From NCBI RefSeq assembly GCF_001431485.1, contig NZ_LDJM01000011.1, positions 114,681 through 178,680 of the forward strand: a stretch of DNA of 64,000 bases, read 5' to 3'. Numbering within the stretch: the first letter of the stretch is position 1; the number at the start of each line of letters is the position of its first letter. The notes beneath the pieces are model-generated. The model was not told the origin of the DNA, ran no database searches, and worked only from the letters and a program-made list of their open reading frames with translations. A program made the position numbers and the translations under genes. The stretch comes from Stenotrophomonas ginsengisoli. Lineage in GTDB: Bacteria; Pseudomonadota; Gammaproteobacteria; Xanthomonadales; Xanthomonadaceae. This document shows positions 8,834 through 17,093 of this stretch, in pieces.

Positions 8834-10063
8834 TTACAGGTCGATACCGAAACCGGCGCCGACGTTCTTTTCGCCACCGCCAAAGGCACCGCCGAGGGAG
8901 AACGTGGCCCGGCCGATGCGCTTGCCATAGCCGATGGACATGGCGCTCTCACCTTCCTGGCTGCCCACACCCACGGCCAGACGGCCACGGCCAGCGGCCG
9001 TGGGCAGGCTGTGGATGCTCATCTGGCTCATGGCTGTGGCCATTGCGCCGATCTGGCTGATGCGGCGGTCGGTGGCCTGCTGGCGGCGGTCCATTTGCTG
9101 CCTGAACTGCTGGAAGTCATCGTTCAGCACCTGGATCTGCTGATCGGTATAGGCATTGGCCTGCTGCAAGGTCTGGGCGGCCAGTTCGCTGCCCTGCCGG
9201 GTCATGTTCTGCTCGACCTGTTCGATTTGCGCGCGGGTGAGCTGGTCGCCGGCATCGGCATGGGCGATGGCCTGTTGCAGGTCCACACCGGAAGCGCCGG
9301 CATTGCCATCAGGACCCTTGTCACCGACCGGGCCTTGATCACCGATCGTTCCTTTGTCTCCTGCCGGGCCCTTGTCACCATCCGGGCCCTTGTCACCATC
9401 CGGGCCCTTGTCACCATCCGGGCCCTTGGCCCCTGCCAGCGGCGCACTGGCGCAGCCGAATACGCCGTTGGCATCGGTGATCAGCCCGTTGCTGCAGCTG
9501 GCCAGGTTGCTGACCTGGACATTGCCTATCACATGCAGCGCCGAGGCGGGATCCCAGGTGCCGATGCCGACCGAATTGTTCTTCAGGGTCAGGGTATTGC
9601 TGGCATTGCCCGGCGCGATGCGGAATGGCAGGCGCTCGCTGCCACTCTGGTCACGGATGAAGAAATTGGTTTCATTGCCCCCCATGTCCCAGGTGTAGGG
9701 CACATAACCGCCGCCAGTGACCTGCTCGAAGCGGATGGTCGGGGTGTTGTTGGTGACCATGTGCAGGGTCTTCTGGGGGGTGTCGGTGCCGATGCCGGCA
9801 TTGCCGGAAGGCGGGAAGAGGTTGTCTCCCAGCGCCAGCGGCTGCACACCGCTGATCAACGTCACCGGCGCAGCTGCCGCCGCTGTGCTGCCGGCCTGCT
9901 CGCTGCAGGCTGCCGGTGGCAGGCCTTGGTCAGCGGCCGCCGCGTCCTGGCAGCTTTCCGTGCCGGCAGGGGAGGTGGTCGTGACCGGTTCGTTGCTGGC
10001 CTGGCTGTTGCCGGCCAGTGCCAGCAGCAGGGCCAAGGTGAGACGGCTGTGCAATGGCAGCAT
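8834..10063 (-). CDS. Exported collagen-like protein with YadA-type C-terminal anchor
   Basis: A 409-residue protein of mosaic build. Residues 1-22 look like a signal peptide. Residues 85-185 carry two GIGT-x-P-x4-L(H)V-type segments, as seen in tail-fibre and adhesin head regions. Residues ~211-258 are a collagen-like Gly-x-y tract built on GPDGDK hexapeptides. Residues ~260-345 are Gln-rich and predicted coiled coil. The last ~65 residues (AVGVGSQEGESAMSIGYG onward) match a YadA-type trimeric autotransporter anchor and end in Leu. By family knowledge such proteins trimerise and display a fibre on the outer membrane. The whole protein is unusually short for this class. Its role (adhesion, biofilm) is inferred. 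Confidence 0.75.
   Translation of the reverse strand: MLPLHSRLTLALLLALAGNSQASNEPVTTTSPAGTESCQDAAAADQGLPPAACSEQAGSTAAAAAPVTLISGVQPLALGDNLFPPSGNAGIGTDTPQKTLHMVTNNTPTIRFEQVTGGGYVPYTWDMGGNETNFFIRDQSGSERLPFRIAPGNASNTLTLKNNSVGIGTWDPASALHVIGNVQVSNLASCSNGLITDANGVFGCASAPLAGAKGPDGDKGPDGDKGPDGDKGPAGDKGTIGDQGPVGDKGPDGNAGASGVDLQQAIAHADAGDQLTRAQIEQVEQNMTRQGSELAAQTLQQANAYTDQQIQVLNDDFQQFRQQMDRRQQATDRRISQIGAMATAMSQMSIHSLPTAAGRGRLAVGVGSQEGESAMSIGYGKRIGRATFSLGGAFGGGEKNVGAGFGIDL
9369..9422 (-). repeat. 18-bp tandem repeat encoding GPDGDK
   Basis: Three perfect consecutive 18-bp units at 9369-9386, 9387-9404 and 9405-9422 each encode one GPDGDK hexapeptide. Degenerate units extend the tract to about 9300-9437. 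Because 18 is a multiple of three, slippage would change stalk length without breaking the frame. Confidence 0.9.
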
Positions 10064-10140
10064 GGGTATGGCCCTTCATCAAGTGCCGTTGCCCGCTGCA
10101 ACGGCTTTGGTGGCGATCCTACACAGCCAACGTAAGAGCG

Positions 10141-12057
10141 TCAGCCACTCGTGGGGCAGGCAAACCGGCGGCTGGCCTGGCCCAGCCGGCCGGCGATGCG
10201 GTCGCCCAGCGAGACCGCCTTGCCGTTCAAGCGCCAGTCGTAGATCACGCTGAAGGCCAGCACCCGGGCCACGTAGTCGCGGGTTTCCTTGTAGCTGATG
10301 GTCTCGATCCAGATGTCCGGGTCGAACTCGCCGCGCTGGGCCAGCCAGCGCCCGGTCGGGGTCGGGCCGGCGTTGTAGGCGGCCAGCACCACGTAGGGCT
10401 TGTTGCCGTACTTTTCCTTGAGCTCGCGCAGGTAGGCGGTGCCGATGGTGATGTTGATGGACGGGTCGTACAGGCTGTTGGCCCCGCTGTAGCCGGCCAG
10501 GCCCAGACGGTTGGCCACGGCCTGGCCGGTGGAGGGGATCACCTGCATCAGGCCCAGCGCATTGGCCGGGGAGCGGGCGTTGGAATTGAAGGTGCTCTCG
10601 GCACGGATCTCGGCGGCCACCCAGGCCGGGTCCAGGCCGTTGGCGGCGGCATGGCGGCGGATGTCGGCATCGTGGTGCAGCGGGAAGCGCAGCGAGTAAA
10701 GACGCATTTCCTGCTCGCCCTTCAGGGCGAACACGGCGCGGTCATACCAGCCCGCCGCACTGGCCAGGGCCACTGCGTGCTGGCGCTGCTCGTCATTGAA
10801 GCCGGACAGGGCATGGGCCCATTCGCGTGCGGCCCAGCCGGGGCGGTCCAGCTGCTGCAGCATCAAGGCGCGTTGCAGGGCCGGGTTGCCGGCCACCTGG
10901 GTGCGCTGCGGGCTGCGCGCATCCAGCTCCAGCGGGCACAGGGCATAGGGCTTGCCGAGGCGGTCGGCAGCCAGATAACCGTGGAAGGTGGGCGAAACCG
11001 CAGCGCGTTGCAGCCACACCTGGGCGGCGCTTTGCTGGCCGGTCTTTTCCAGCATGCGGGCGGTGAACCATTGCCAGCGTGCATCGTTGCGCTGGGTCTC
11101 GGGCATGCGCTGCAGCGCGGCCAGGGCGGCAGCCCAATCGCTGCGGGCCATGGCCTCGCGTACCTGCCACTCGTGCAGGCGCTCATCCCACGCAGCGGCC
11201 GGCACCGCGGCCAGGCGCTGGGCGCTGCCCGGCAGGTAGGAGGCCACCGTCCACAGCGCGATCTGGTACTTGACCTGGCCAAGCTGCCCGGCGCTGAGCT
11301 GCAGGGCATTGTGGATGGCCGGCAGCAACTGCTCGGCACTGTCCGGGTTCTTCTTGGCCAGCGCGGCGAGGCCGGCGGCGGCGGCGGCGCGGCTGCGTTC
11401 GTTGCGCGGCCACTGGCTGGCGCTGCCATCGGCGCCGTCCACATAGGCCGCATAGGCCGTGGCCTGGGCCAGCTGGTCGGCCGGCAGGCCACGTGCGGCG
11501 CGGCGCATGATCGCGCTCTGGCCGGCGGCCAGGGCCGCATCGAAACGCTGCCAGCGCAGGGCGTCGCTCATGGCCAGCTGGTCGATCACTGCATCGCAGC
11601 GGTCAGGCAGTGATTTGCCGGCCTCGGCCCAGAGCTGGCTGACCTGCTGCTGCCATTGCCCGTCCTTGCGCCCGCTGGCCGCCTGCGCCTGCAGGTGGGC
11701 GCAGCGCAGGGCGGTGTCCTGGCGCGGCTGCCAGGCCTGCAGGAAGCTGGGCCAGTCCGCCCGCTTGGCCAGCTGTGCCAGCCAGGCATCACGGAAGGTT
11801 TCGCCGGCCGGGGTGCCGTTGTTGCGGGCCAGAAAGCCTTGTGCGGTGGCCACCGGCAGGCTGTCGATGCGTTGGCGCAGGGCGGCCATTTCCACCCAGG
11901 CAAACAGCGGGTGGCCGGCCGGCAGGGCCGGGCTGACCTGGCCGCGCTCGGCAGCGTCCAGTGCAGCGCGGGCGGCCGCATCAGCGGTGGGGAGGGACTG
12001 GGCACTGGCCAACGGGGGCAGGGCGGCGAACAGGAGCAGGGCGAGGGCGCGTTTCAT
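10141..12057 (-). CDS. slt: Soluble lytic murein transglycosylase (Slt70 family)
   Basis: Slt70-type enzymes cleave the MurNAc-GlcNAc bond of peptidoglycan, forming 1,6-anhydroMurNAc ends in the periplasm. The 638-residue product starts with a signal peptide ending near ASAQ (residue ~20). A long helical superhelix follows, then the C-terminal catalytic domain with the Glu in AEIRAESTFNSNARSP (around residue 490), GLMQVIPSTG and AAYNAGP. The ATG at 12057 is preferred because it begins the signal peptide; an upstream extension to 12240 is not signal-like. The collagen-like gene follows 77 bases downstream. Confidence 0.92.
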   Translation of the reverse strand: MKRALALLLFAALPPLASAQSLPTADAAARAALDAAERGQVSPALPAGHPLFAWVEMAALRQRIDSLPVATAQGFLARNNGTPAGETFRDAWLAQLAKRADWPSFLQAWQPRQDTALRCAHLQAQAASGRKDGQWQQQVSQLWAEAGKSLPDRCDAVIDQLAMSDALRWQRFDAALAAGQSAIMRRAARGLPADQLAQATAYAAYVDGADGSASQWPRNERSRAAAAAGLAALAKKNPDSAEQLLPAIHNALQLSAGQLGQVKYQIALWTVASYLPGSAQRLAAVPAAAWDERLHEWQVREAMARSDWAAALAALQRMPETQRNDARWQWFTARMLEKTGQQSAAQVWLQRAAVSPTFHGYLAADRLGKPYALCPLELDARSPQRTQVAGNPALQRALMLQQLDRPGWAAREWAHALSGFNDEQRQHAVALASAAGWYDRAVFALKGEQEMRLYSLRFPLHHDADIRRHAAANGLDPAWVAAEIRAESTFNSNARSPANALGLMQVIPSTGQAVANRLGLAGYSGANSLYDPSINITIGTAYLRELKEKYGNKPYVVLAAYNAGPTPTGRWLAQRGEFDPDIWIETISYKETRDYVARVLAFSVIYDWRLNGKAVSLGDRIAGRLGQASRRFACPTSG

Positions 12058-12173
12058 GGCCGCCAGCATACCCAGCGCAGATGAACATGACGCGTACTGG
12101 GGCTGCACATATTGTTGTTGCATTGGGCCGGTACGGCTTGGTGGTCGCCGGCCTGTCGCGGCAAGCCGCGGGC

Positions 12174-12203
12174 AACAAAAAAGGGCCCCTTGCGGGGCCC
12201 TTT
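12174..12203 (-). terminator. Rho-independent terminator of the EEP nuclease gene
   Basis: A 10-bp perfect stem (12180-12189 with 12194-12203, 4-base loop) is followed, reading the minus strand, by a run of Ts. It separates the dsbA-nuclease unit from slt. Confidence 0.85.
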
Positions 12204-12236
12204 GCGTGCAGCGGTGGTTGTGCGGGGCAGGCCCGG

Positions 12237-13007
12237 TCAATCCAGGATGCTGCGCGGCACTTCCAGTTCCATGGCCACGGCCAGGTGGTCTGAATAGGCC
12301 GCGGCCACCGCTTCGGTCTGCACCACGGCCAGGCTGTCACTGACCAGGATGTGGTCGATCTGCTTGGTCGGCCCCCAGCTGGGAAAGCTGGGCACCAGGC
12401 AGCCGGGCGGCTGCAGCCGGGTCTTGCGGTACAGGCTCTGCATCTCCGGGCGGTCGGCATCGCAGTTGAAATCGCCCATCAGCACCGCATTGGGGTGGTC
12501 GGAGAGCACCTCGGCGATGAAGTCCAGCTGGGCCATGCGCGAACCGGCCCCCAACGACAGATGGGCCACGGCCACGGTCAGGCCGGCATCGCCATTGCCG
12601 AAGCGGGCCAGCAGCAGGCCGCGGCCACCGAGGCGGCCGGGCAGCACGTGGTCCTGCACTTCCACCGGTTGCAGGCGGCTGAGCAGGCCATTGGCGCTGG
12701 AGGCCACGCCGGCCACCTTGCGGTTGGGCTGGTGGCTCCAGTAGTTGAAGCCGGCGCGCTGGGCCAGGTAATGGGTCTGGTTGGTGAAGCCCGACCGCAG
12801 TGAACCCGGATCGGCCTCGTTGAGGCCGACGATGTCATGCCCGGCCACCATCTGCGCGATGGTGTCCAGGCTCTGGCGCTTGCCTCCCACCGGCAGGGCG
12901 TGGGACCAGCTGCGGGTGACGTAGTCGCTGTAGCTGCGCGTGCTCGAGCCGGCCTGGATGTTGGCGGTGAGCACGCGCAGGCGGCGCGTGGTGCTGGAAG
13001 CGGTCAT
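12237..13007 (-). CDS. Endonuclease/exonuclease/phosphatase (EEP) family protein
   Basis: A 256-residue EEP-fold protein. It shows the N-terminal LTANIQ (metal-site Asn), VGLNEAD (catalytic Glu), MGDFNCD, and the C-terminal QIDHILVS and SDHLAV motifs, so the hydrolase active site is intact. No signal peptide is seen. It follows the lipoprotein dsbA gene on the same strand, an arrangement conserved beside engB and cytochrome c4 in related gamma-proteobacteria. The substrate could be a nucleic acid or a phospho-lipid/inositide. The ATG at 13007 avoids overlap with dsbA; the ATG at 13034 would overlap its stop. Confidence 0.78.
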   Translation of the reverse strand: MTASSTTRRLRVLTANIQAGSSTRSYSDYVTRSWSHALPVGGKRQSLDTIAQMVAGHDIVGLNEADPGSLRSGFTNQTHYLAQRAGFNYWSHQPNRKVAGVASSANGLLSRLQPVEVQDHVLPGRLGGRGLLLARFGNGDAGLTVAVAHLSLGAGSRMAQLDFIAEVLSDHPNAVLMGDFNCDADRPEMQSLYRKTRLQPPGCLVPSFPSWGPTKQIDHILVSDSLAVVQTEAVAAAYSDHLAVAMELEVPRSILD

Positions 13008-13026
13008 GCGCGTTGCCGGCTGTGGA

Positions 13027-13839
13027 TCAGCCACCCAGGGCGGCGCGTTCGTGCGCGATCAGGTGGTCGGCAATGCGCAGCATGTCCTCAAAGCTCTTGC
13101 CCTTGACCAGGTACTTGCCATGCACGACCAGCGACGGGGTGCCGGTGATCTGGCTGCGCTGGGCGAACTGGCGGGCACGGGCGACCTGGGCGTTGACGCC
13201 GAAGCTGGTCATTGCGGTCTTGAACTGGGCCGCATCCAGGCCCAGCTCGCCGTACACGGCGGCGATGTCATCGGCGCTCTGGCCGCGCAGCTTGCGCTCG
13301 ACCTGGACGGCGGCATACATCGGCTCGTGCACCTTGTCGAAGGCACCCAGGGTCTGCGAGGCATAGAAGCCGCGGGCAAATTCATCACCCGGGCCACCGA
13401 AGGCGGCCGGCATGTAGATGAAGTTCACGTCGGCCGGCAGGCGGGCCTTCCACGGGGCCAGGATGGACTGGAAGCGGAAGCAGGCCGGGCAGGTGTAGGC
13501 AAAGATCTCCACCACCTCGACCTTGCCGGCGACCGGCGAGAACGGCACGCCGCCGCTGATGGTCAGGAAGTCCTCGCCTTCCACCGGGGCCGGGCCCTGC
13601 GGGGCCACCGGCGCCGGGGCCGGGGTGGTGGTGGCAGCGGCATCGGCGGCCGGGGCGGCGTCGGTGGCCGGGGCGGCACCTTCGGCCTGGGCAGCGTCTT
13701 GGGCCGCGGCCGGAGCATCGGCGGCCGGGGCAGCTTCGGTGGTGGTGGCCGGGGTCACGTCGGCGGTACCGTCTTGGGCCTTGCAGGCCACCATCAGCGG
13801 CAGCAGGGCGGCCAGGATCAGGGCGTAGCGCATCTTCAT
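13027..13839 (-). CDS. DsbA-type thiol:disulfide interchange lipoprotein
   Basis: This 270-residue protein has a lipoprotein signal with lipobox LMVAC (Cys19). A ~65-residue Ala/Pro/Thr/Asp-rich linker follows (residues 25-88), then a DsbA thioredoxin fold with CPAC at 117-120 and the cis-Pro loop GTPSLVV. The linker should let the oxidase domain stand off the membrane. The active-site dipeptide PA differs from the PH of E. coli DsbA and the GH of its neighbour, which should alter redox potential. A GGAGAG ribosome site precedes the ATG at 13839. It lies in tandem with a second dsbA, probably as one transcript with the EEP gene. Confidence 0.88.
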   Translation of the reverse strand: MKMRYALILAALLPLMVACKAQDGTADVTPATTTEAAPAADAPAAAQDAAQAEGAAPATDAAPAADAAATTTPAPAPVAPQGPAPVEGEDFLTISGGVPFSPVAGKVEVVEIFAYTCPACFRFQSILAPWKARLPADVNFIYMPAAFGGPGDEFARGFYASQTLGAFDKVHEPMYAAVQVERKLRGQSADDIAAVYGELGLDAAQFKTAMTSFGVNAQVARARQFAQRSQITGTPSLVVHGKYLVKGKSFEDMLRIADHLIAHERAALGG

Positions 13840-13925
13840 CGAACAACTCTCCAGCTTGCGTATTGGAAATCGGGGCCGGGGTCCGGCACGGCTGCATTAT
13901 GCGTCGGCCGGCCCCGCTGCTGCAC

Positions 13926-14573
13926 TTACTTGCTGGCGCCGGCGCGGCGTTCGCGTGCGATCAGTGCATCGGCATTGCGCAGCATCTGCTCGAAGCTGTT
14001 GCCCAGCACCTTGTACTTGCCGTTGATGATCAAGGTCGGCGTGCCTGCGACCTCGGCATCCATGGCGAACTGGCGCGCACGGGCCATTTCCTGCTGGTTC
14101 TTCTCGCTGCGCAGGGCCGCCTCGAAGGCCGCCGGGGTCACCCCGTAGGCCTGGTAGAACGCGCCCAGGGCGGCCGGGGTGATGCCCGAGGCCGGCAGGC
14201 TGCGCTTGACGTGGATGGCATCAAACACCGCCTGGTGGCTGGCCGCACTCACCCCCAGCTGGCGGGCAGCGAAATAGGCCCGGGCCCACGGATCCCAGAA
14301 ACCGCCGAAGGCGGCCGGCACCGGGGTGAACACCACGTCGGCCGGCAGCTGCCGGGCCCACGGGTGCAGGGTGGTCTCGAAACGGGCGCAGTGGCCGCAG
14401 GTGTAGCCGAACACCTCCACCACCTCGATCTTGCCCGGCTGCGGGGCATAGGGGCCGACAGCGGTGCGCTCATAGTGCACGCCTTCCTGCAGGGCCGGGG
14501 TGGCCGGGGCGGCGAAGGCGGCAGCACAGGCCAGGGTGAGACAGGCCAGCAACAGACGGGCGAGGGCTTTCAT
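13926..14573 (-). CDS. dsbA: Periplasmic thiol:disulfide interchange protein DsbA
   Basis: A 215-residue DsbA homologue that introduces disulfides into exported proteins. It has a cleavable signal peptide (residues 1-21, ending AFAAP), the active site CGHC at 59-62 and the cis-Pro loop GTPTLII. The ATG at 14573 follows a GGAG ribosome site and begins the signal peptide; the longer open frame upstream is Arg-rich and not signal-like. It sits between the di-haem cytochrome c and the lipoprotein DsbA, which suggests coupling of cytochrome maturation and disulfide chemistry. Confidence 0.9.
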   Translation of the reverse strand: MKALARLLLACLTLACAAAFAAPATPALQEGVHYERTAVGPYAPQPGKIEVVEVFGYTCGHCARFETTLHPWARQLPADVVFTPVPAAFGGFWDPWARAYFAARQLGVSAASHQAVFDAIHVKRSLPASGITPAALGAFYQAYGVTPAAFEAALRSEKNQQEMARARQFAMDAEVAGTPTLIINGKYKVLGNSFEQMLRNADALIARERRAGASK

Positions 14574-14645
14574 TGTTTCTCCGGGCGGTAAATGGCGACG
14601 CCGGCCCAGTGGCCGGCGTCGGTGGGAACGCAAACGCTAACCCCA

Positions 14646-15425
14646 TCAGGGCGCGGCTGCCACCTTGGCATCATCACGGGCCGGGTGCAGGCCCTGCAGA
14701 TAGCTGGACAGTGACTGGATTTCGGCATCGCTGAGCTGCCTGGCCACCTGGTGCATGATCTGGAACTGGCTGTCATCGGCCAGGGTGTGCTCACCACTGC
14801 GGTACTGCTGCAGGCGCTGGGCGATGTAGCTGGCGTGCTGACCGGCCACATGCGGCCAGCCCGGGCCCGGGTTGCCGGCGCCGGTGCCGCCGTGGCAGGC
14901 AATGCAGGCCGGGATGCCGCGCTGCGCATCACCGCCACGGTACAGCTGCTGGCCGGTGGCATAGAACGGCTGCCCGGCCAGCGGGCCTTCGCTGATCGGG
15001 GTGTCATCGGCCAGGCCGGCGCTGGCCTTCTGGCTGGCATACCAGGCGCCGATGTCGCGCATGTCCTGGGCGCTGAGGTCGGTGACGAAGGGCAGCATGG
15101 CCACGGCCATGCCGCCACGCTGGCCGCTGGCGATCAGGCCCATCTGCTCGGCGATGTAGCGCTCGTTCTGGCCGGCAATGGACGGGTACATGTCCATGCC
15201 CGAGTTGCCGTCGATGCCGTGGCAGGCCACGCAGGCGGCGGCCTTGGCCTGGCCGGCCTGGGGATCACCCCAGGTGGTGTTGGCCATGCTGGGGGCATCC
15301 AGCGAGGCCACTTCGACCTGTTCGTGGTCGGGCAGGGCCGAGACGCTGGTCTGGGCAATGGCCACGGCCAGCAGGGCAGGTACGGCAAGAACAGCGGTTA
15401 CGGCAAGTACACGAGCGTGGCGCAT
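14646..15425 (-). CDS. Di-haem cytochrome c4-like protein
   Basis: A 259-residue periplasmic cytochrome with a signal peptide (about residues 1-24) and two class I haem-binding sites, CVACH at 65-69 and CIACH at 174-178. Each has a distal Met-containing segment, as in cytochrome c4. Cytochrome c4 carries electrons to terminal oxidases. The divergent neighbour engB and downstream dsbA genes are the classic c4 context of pseudomonads and xanthomonads. The ATG at 15425 has a GGAG site upstream. Confidence 0.88.
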   Translation of the reverse strand: MRHARVLAVTAVLAVPALLAVAIAQTSVSALPDHEQVEVASLDAPSMANTTWGDPQAGQAKAAACVACHGIDGNSGMDMYPSIAGQNERYIAEQMGLIASGQRGGMAVAMLPFVTDLSAQDMRDIGAWYASQKASAGLADDTPISEGPLAGQPFYATGQQLYRGGDAQRGIPACIACHGGTGAGNPGPGWPHVAGQHASYIAQRLQQYRSGEHTLADDSQFQIMHQVARQLSDAEIQSLSSYLQGLHPARDDAKVAAAP

Positions 15426-15598
15426 GCTATTGGCTCCGTGTGGACCGGGCAGTCTGGATGTCCACCGCCCCCGGTGGGTGGATTGGCCGATTATCGGCAC
15501 GGCTGGCGGCGGGGGTCAACGCAGCAGTGCAGCATGGATGCCTGGCGGGCTTGTCATGGTTCGCAGCAGGCTCAGGCGCAACGTGCGATCCTATGCCC

Positions 15599-16225
15599 AT
15601 GTCACAGCTTCTTGAAAGGGCCAGCTACGCGCTGTCGGCCCACAATGCCCGCCAGTTGCCGGCCGATATCGGCAGCGAAGTCGCCTTCGCTGGCCGTTCC
15701 AACGCCGGCAAGTCCTCTGCGCTCAATGCGCTGACCCGCCGCAATGCGCTGGCCCGTGTCTCCAAGACCCCGGGCCGCACCCAGCAGCTGGTGTTCTTCC
15801 AGGTCACCCCGGAAGCCCACCTGGTCGACCTGCCCGGCTATGGCTATGCCAAGGTGCCGCAGGACCTGCAGGCGCACTGGCAGGCCTTCATCGACAGCTA
15901 CTTCCGCACCCGCGATGCGCTCAAGGGCCTGGTGGTGGTGATGGACATCCGTCACCCGCTCAAGGAGTACGACCGCCAGATGCTCTCCTATGCGGTGCAG
16001 CGCGGGCTGCCGGCCCATGCGCTGTTGACCAAGGCCGACAAGCTGGGCCGTGGCCAGCAGATGCAGACCCTGGCCAAGGTCAAGAAGGAGCTGGCCAGTG
16101 CTTTCGGTGACTCGGTCAGCGTGCAGTGCTTCTCCGGCGAGTCCAAGCAGGGTGTGGACGAGGCCCGCCTGGTGATCGGTGGCTGGCTGGGTCTGAACCC
16201 GCCGGCCGAAGAAACGGCCGGCTGA
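15599..16225 (+). CDS. engB: Ribosome biogenesis GTP-binding protein EngB/YsxC
   Basis: A 208-residue TRAFAC GTPase needed for 50S ribosome assembly in bacteria studied. G1 is GRSNAGKS at 32-39, the G3 region DLPGYGY follows, and G4 is TKAD in LLTKADKLG. The length is standard. The ATG at 15599 gives the family N-terminus; an ATG two codons upstream (15593) is also possible. It is divergent from the cytochrome c4 gene. Confidence 0.93.
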   Translation: MSQLLERASYALSAHNARQLPADIGSEVAFAGRSNAGKSSALNALTRRNALARVSKTPGRTQQLVFFQVTPEAHLVDLPGYGYAKVPQDLQAHWQAFIDSYFRTRDALKGLVVVMDIRHPLKEYDRQMLSYAVQRGLPAHALLTKADKLGRGQQMQTLAKVKKELASAFGDSVSVQCFSGESKQGVDEARLVIGGWLGLNPPAEETAG

Positions 16226-16259
16226 GCGCGTTGCTGCGGGTATCGCTGCGCTGTTGAAT

Positions 16260-16283
16260 ACGCCCCGGCCCTGGCCGGGGCGT
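16260..16283. terminator. GC-rich hairpin between convergent engB and VIT genes
   Basis: A perfect 11-bp stem with a 2-base spacer lies between two convergent stop codons. The T-run is weak on both sides, so it may act as a bidirectional terminator or as an mRNA 3'-end stabiliser. Confidence 0.6.
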
Positions 16284-16290
16284 TGTACTT

Positions 16291-16992
16291 TCAGGCTGCG
16301 CCGGCCAGCGGAAACAGCCGGCCGATCGCGCTGCTGGCCACCAGGGCCAGTGCGCCCCAGAAGCTGACCCGCAGTGCGCCGCGCCAGACCGAGGCACCGC
16401 CCATGTGCGCAGCCCAGCCGCCGGTCAGGGCCAGGCCGGCGATGGTGACCGCACTGGTCACGCTGCTGACCTGGTGGATCGGCAGCAGCACCACCGCCAG
16501 CAACGGAATCACCGCTCCCACCGCGAAGGCGCCGGCCGAGGCCAGTGCCGCCTGCAGCGGACGGGCGCGCAGCGAATCGGTGATGCCCAGCTCGTCACGG
16601 GCGTGGCTGCCCAGCGCATCGTGCGCGGTCAGCTGGCGTGCCACCTGCATCGCCAGTGCCGGGTCCAGCCCGCGCTGCTGGTAGATCCCGGCCAGCTCGC
16701 TCAGTTCCGCTTCCGGGGTGCGTTCCAGTGCGCGCCGTTCCATCGCCAGGTCGGCCTGTTCGGTATCGGCCTGGGACTGCACCGAGACATATTCGCCGGC
16801 GGCCATCGACATCGCGCCGGCTACCGTGCCGGCCAGGCCGCTGGCCAGCAGGGCGCTGGAGCTGGCCCCGGCTGCGGCCACACCGACCACCAACCCGGCG
16901 ATGGAAACGATGCCGTCATTGGCGCCCAGTACCGCGGCGCGCAGCCAGCCGGCGCGGTGGCTGCGGTGGTGTTCATCAGTATGGTCGAGCAT
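16291..16992 (-). CDS. VIT1/CCC1 family transporter
   Basis: The 233-residue product matches the VIT family. It has an N-terminal cytosolic stretch, LGANDGIVSIAGLVVGVAAAG as first membrane helix, AAGEYVSVQSQ in the second conserved block, an Ala/Glu-rich cytosolic metal-binding domain (TEQADLAMERRAL onward) and three C-terminal membrane helices. Eukaryotic VIT/CCC1 proteins move Fe2+ or Mn2+ out of the cytosol; a bacterial detoxification role is inferred. The ATG at 16992 starts MLDHTDEHHR, a His-rich N-terminus. Confidence 0.85.
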   Translation of the reverse strand: MLDHTDEHHRSHRAGWLRAAVLGANDGIVSIAGLVVGVAAAGASSSALLASGLAGTVAGAMSMAAGEYVSVQSQADTEQADLAMERRALERTPEAELSELAGIYQQRGLDPALAMQVARQLTAHDALGSHARDELGITDSLRARPLQAALASAGAFAVGAVIPLLAVVLLPIHQVSSVTSAVTIAGLALTGGWAAHMGGASVWRGALRVSFWGALALVASSAIGRLFPLAGAA

Positions 16993-17093
16993 CGTGTTTG
17001 TCCGCGCTGGGTGTTGATCAATGGGATACAGAAAATCACCGGCATCATCATAGTGATTGATGCCGCAGGGTATAGTGCGCTCCGCCATCATCC

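Noticed and set aside
8834..10063. Prophage tail-fibre gene
   Set aside because: The head segments look tail-fibre-like, but there is a signal peptide and YadA-type anchor and no phage gene anywhere near; slt and cca are housekeeping neighbours.
10086..10104. Terminator between slt and the collagen-like gene
   Set aside because: There is a 7-bp stem (CCGTTGC/GCAACGG) but no T-run on the minus strand, and the two genes may well be co-transcribed.
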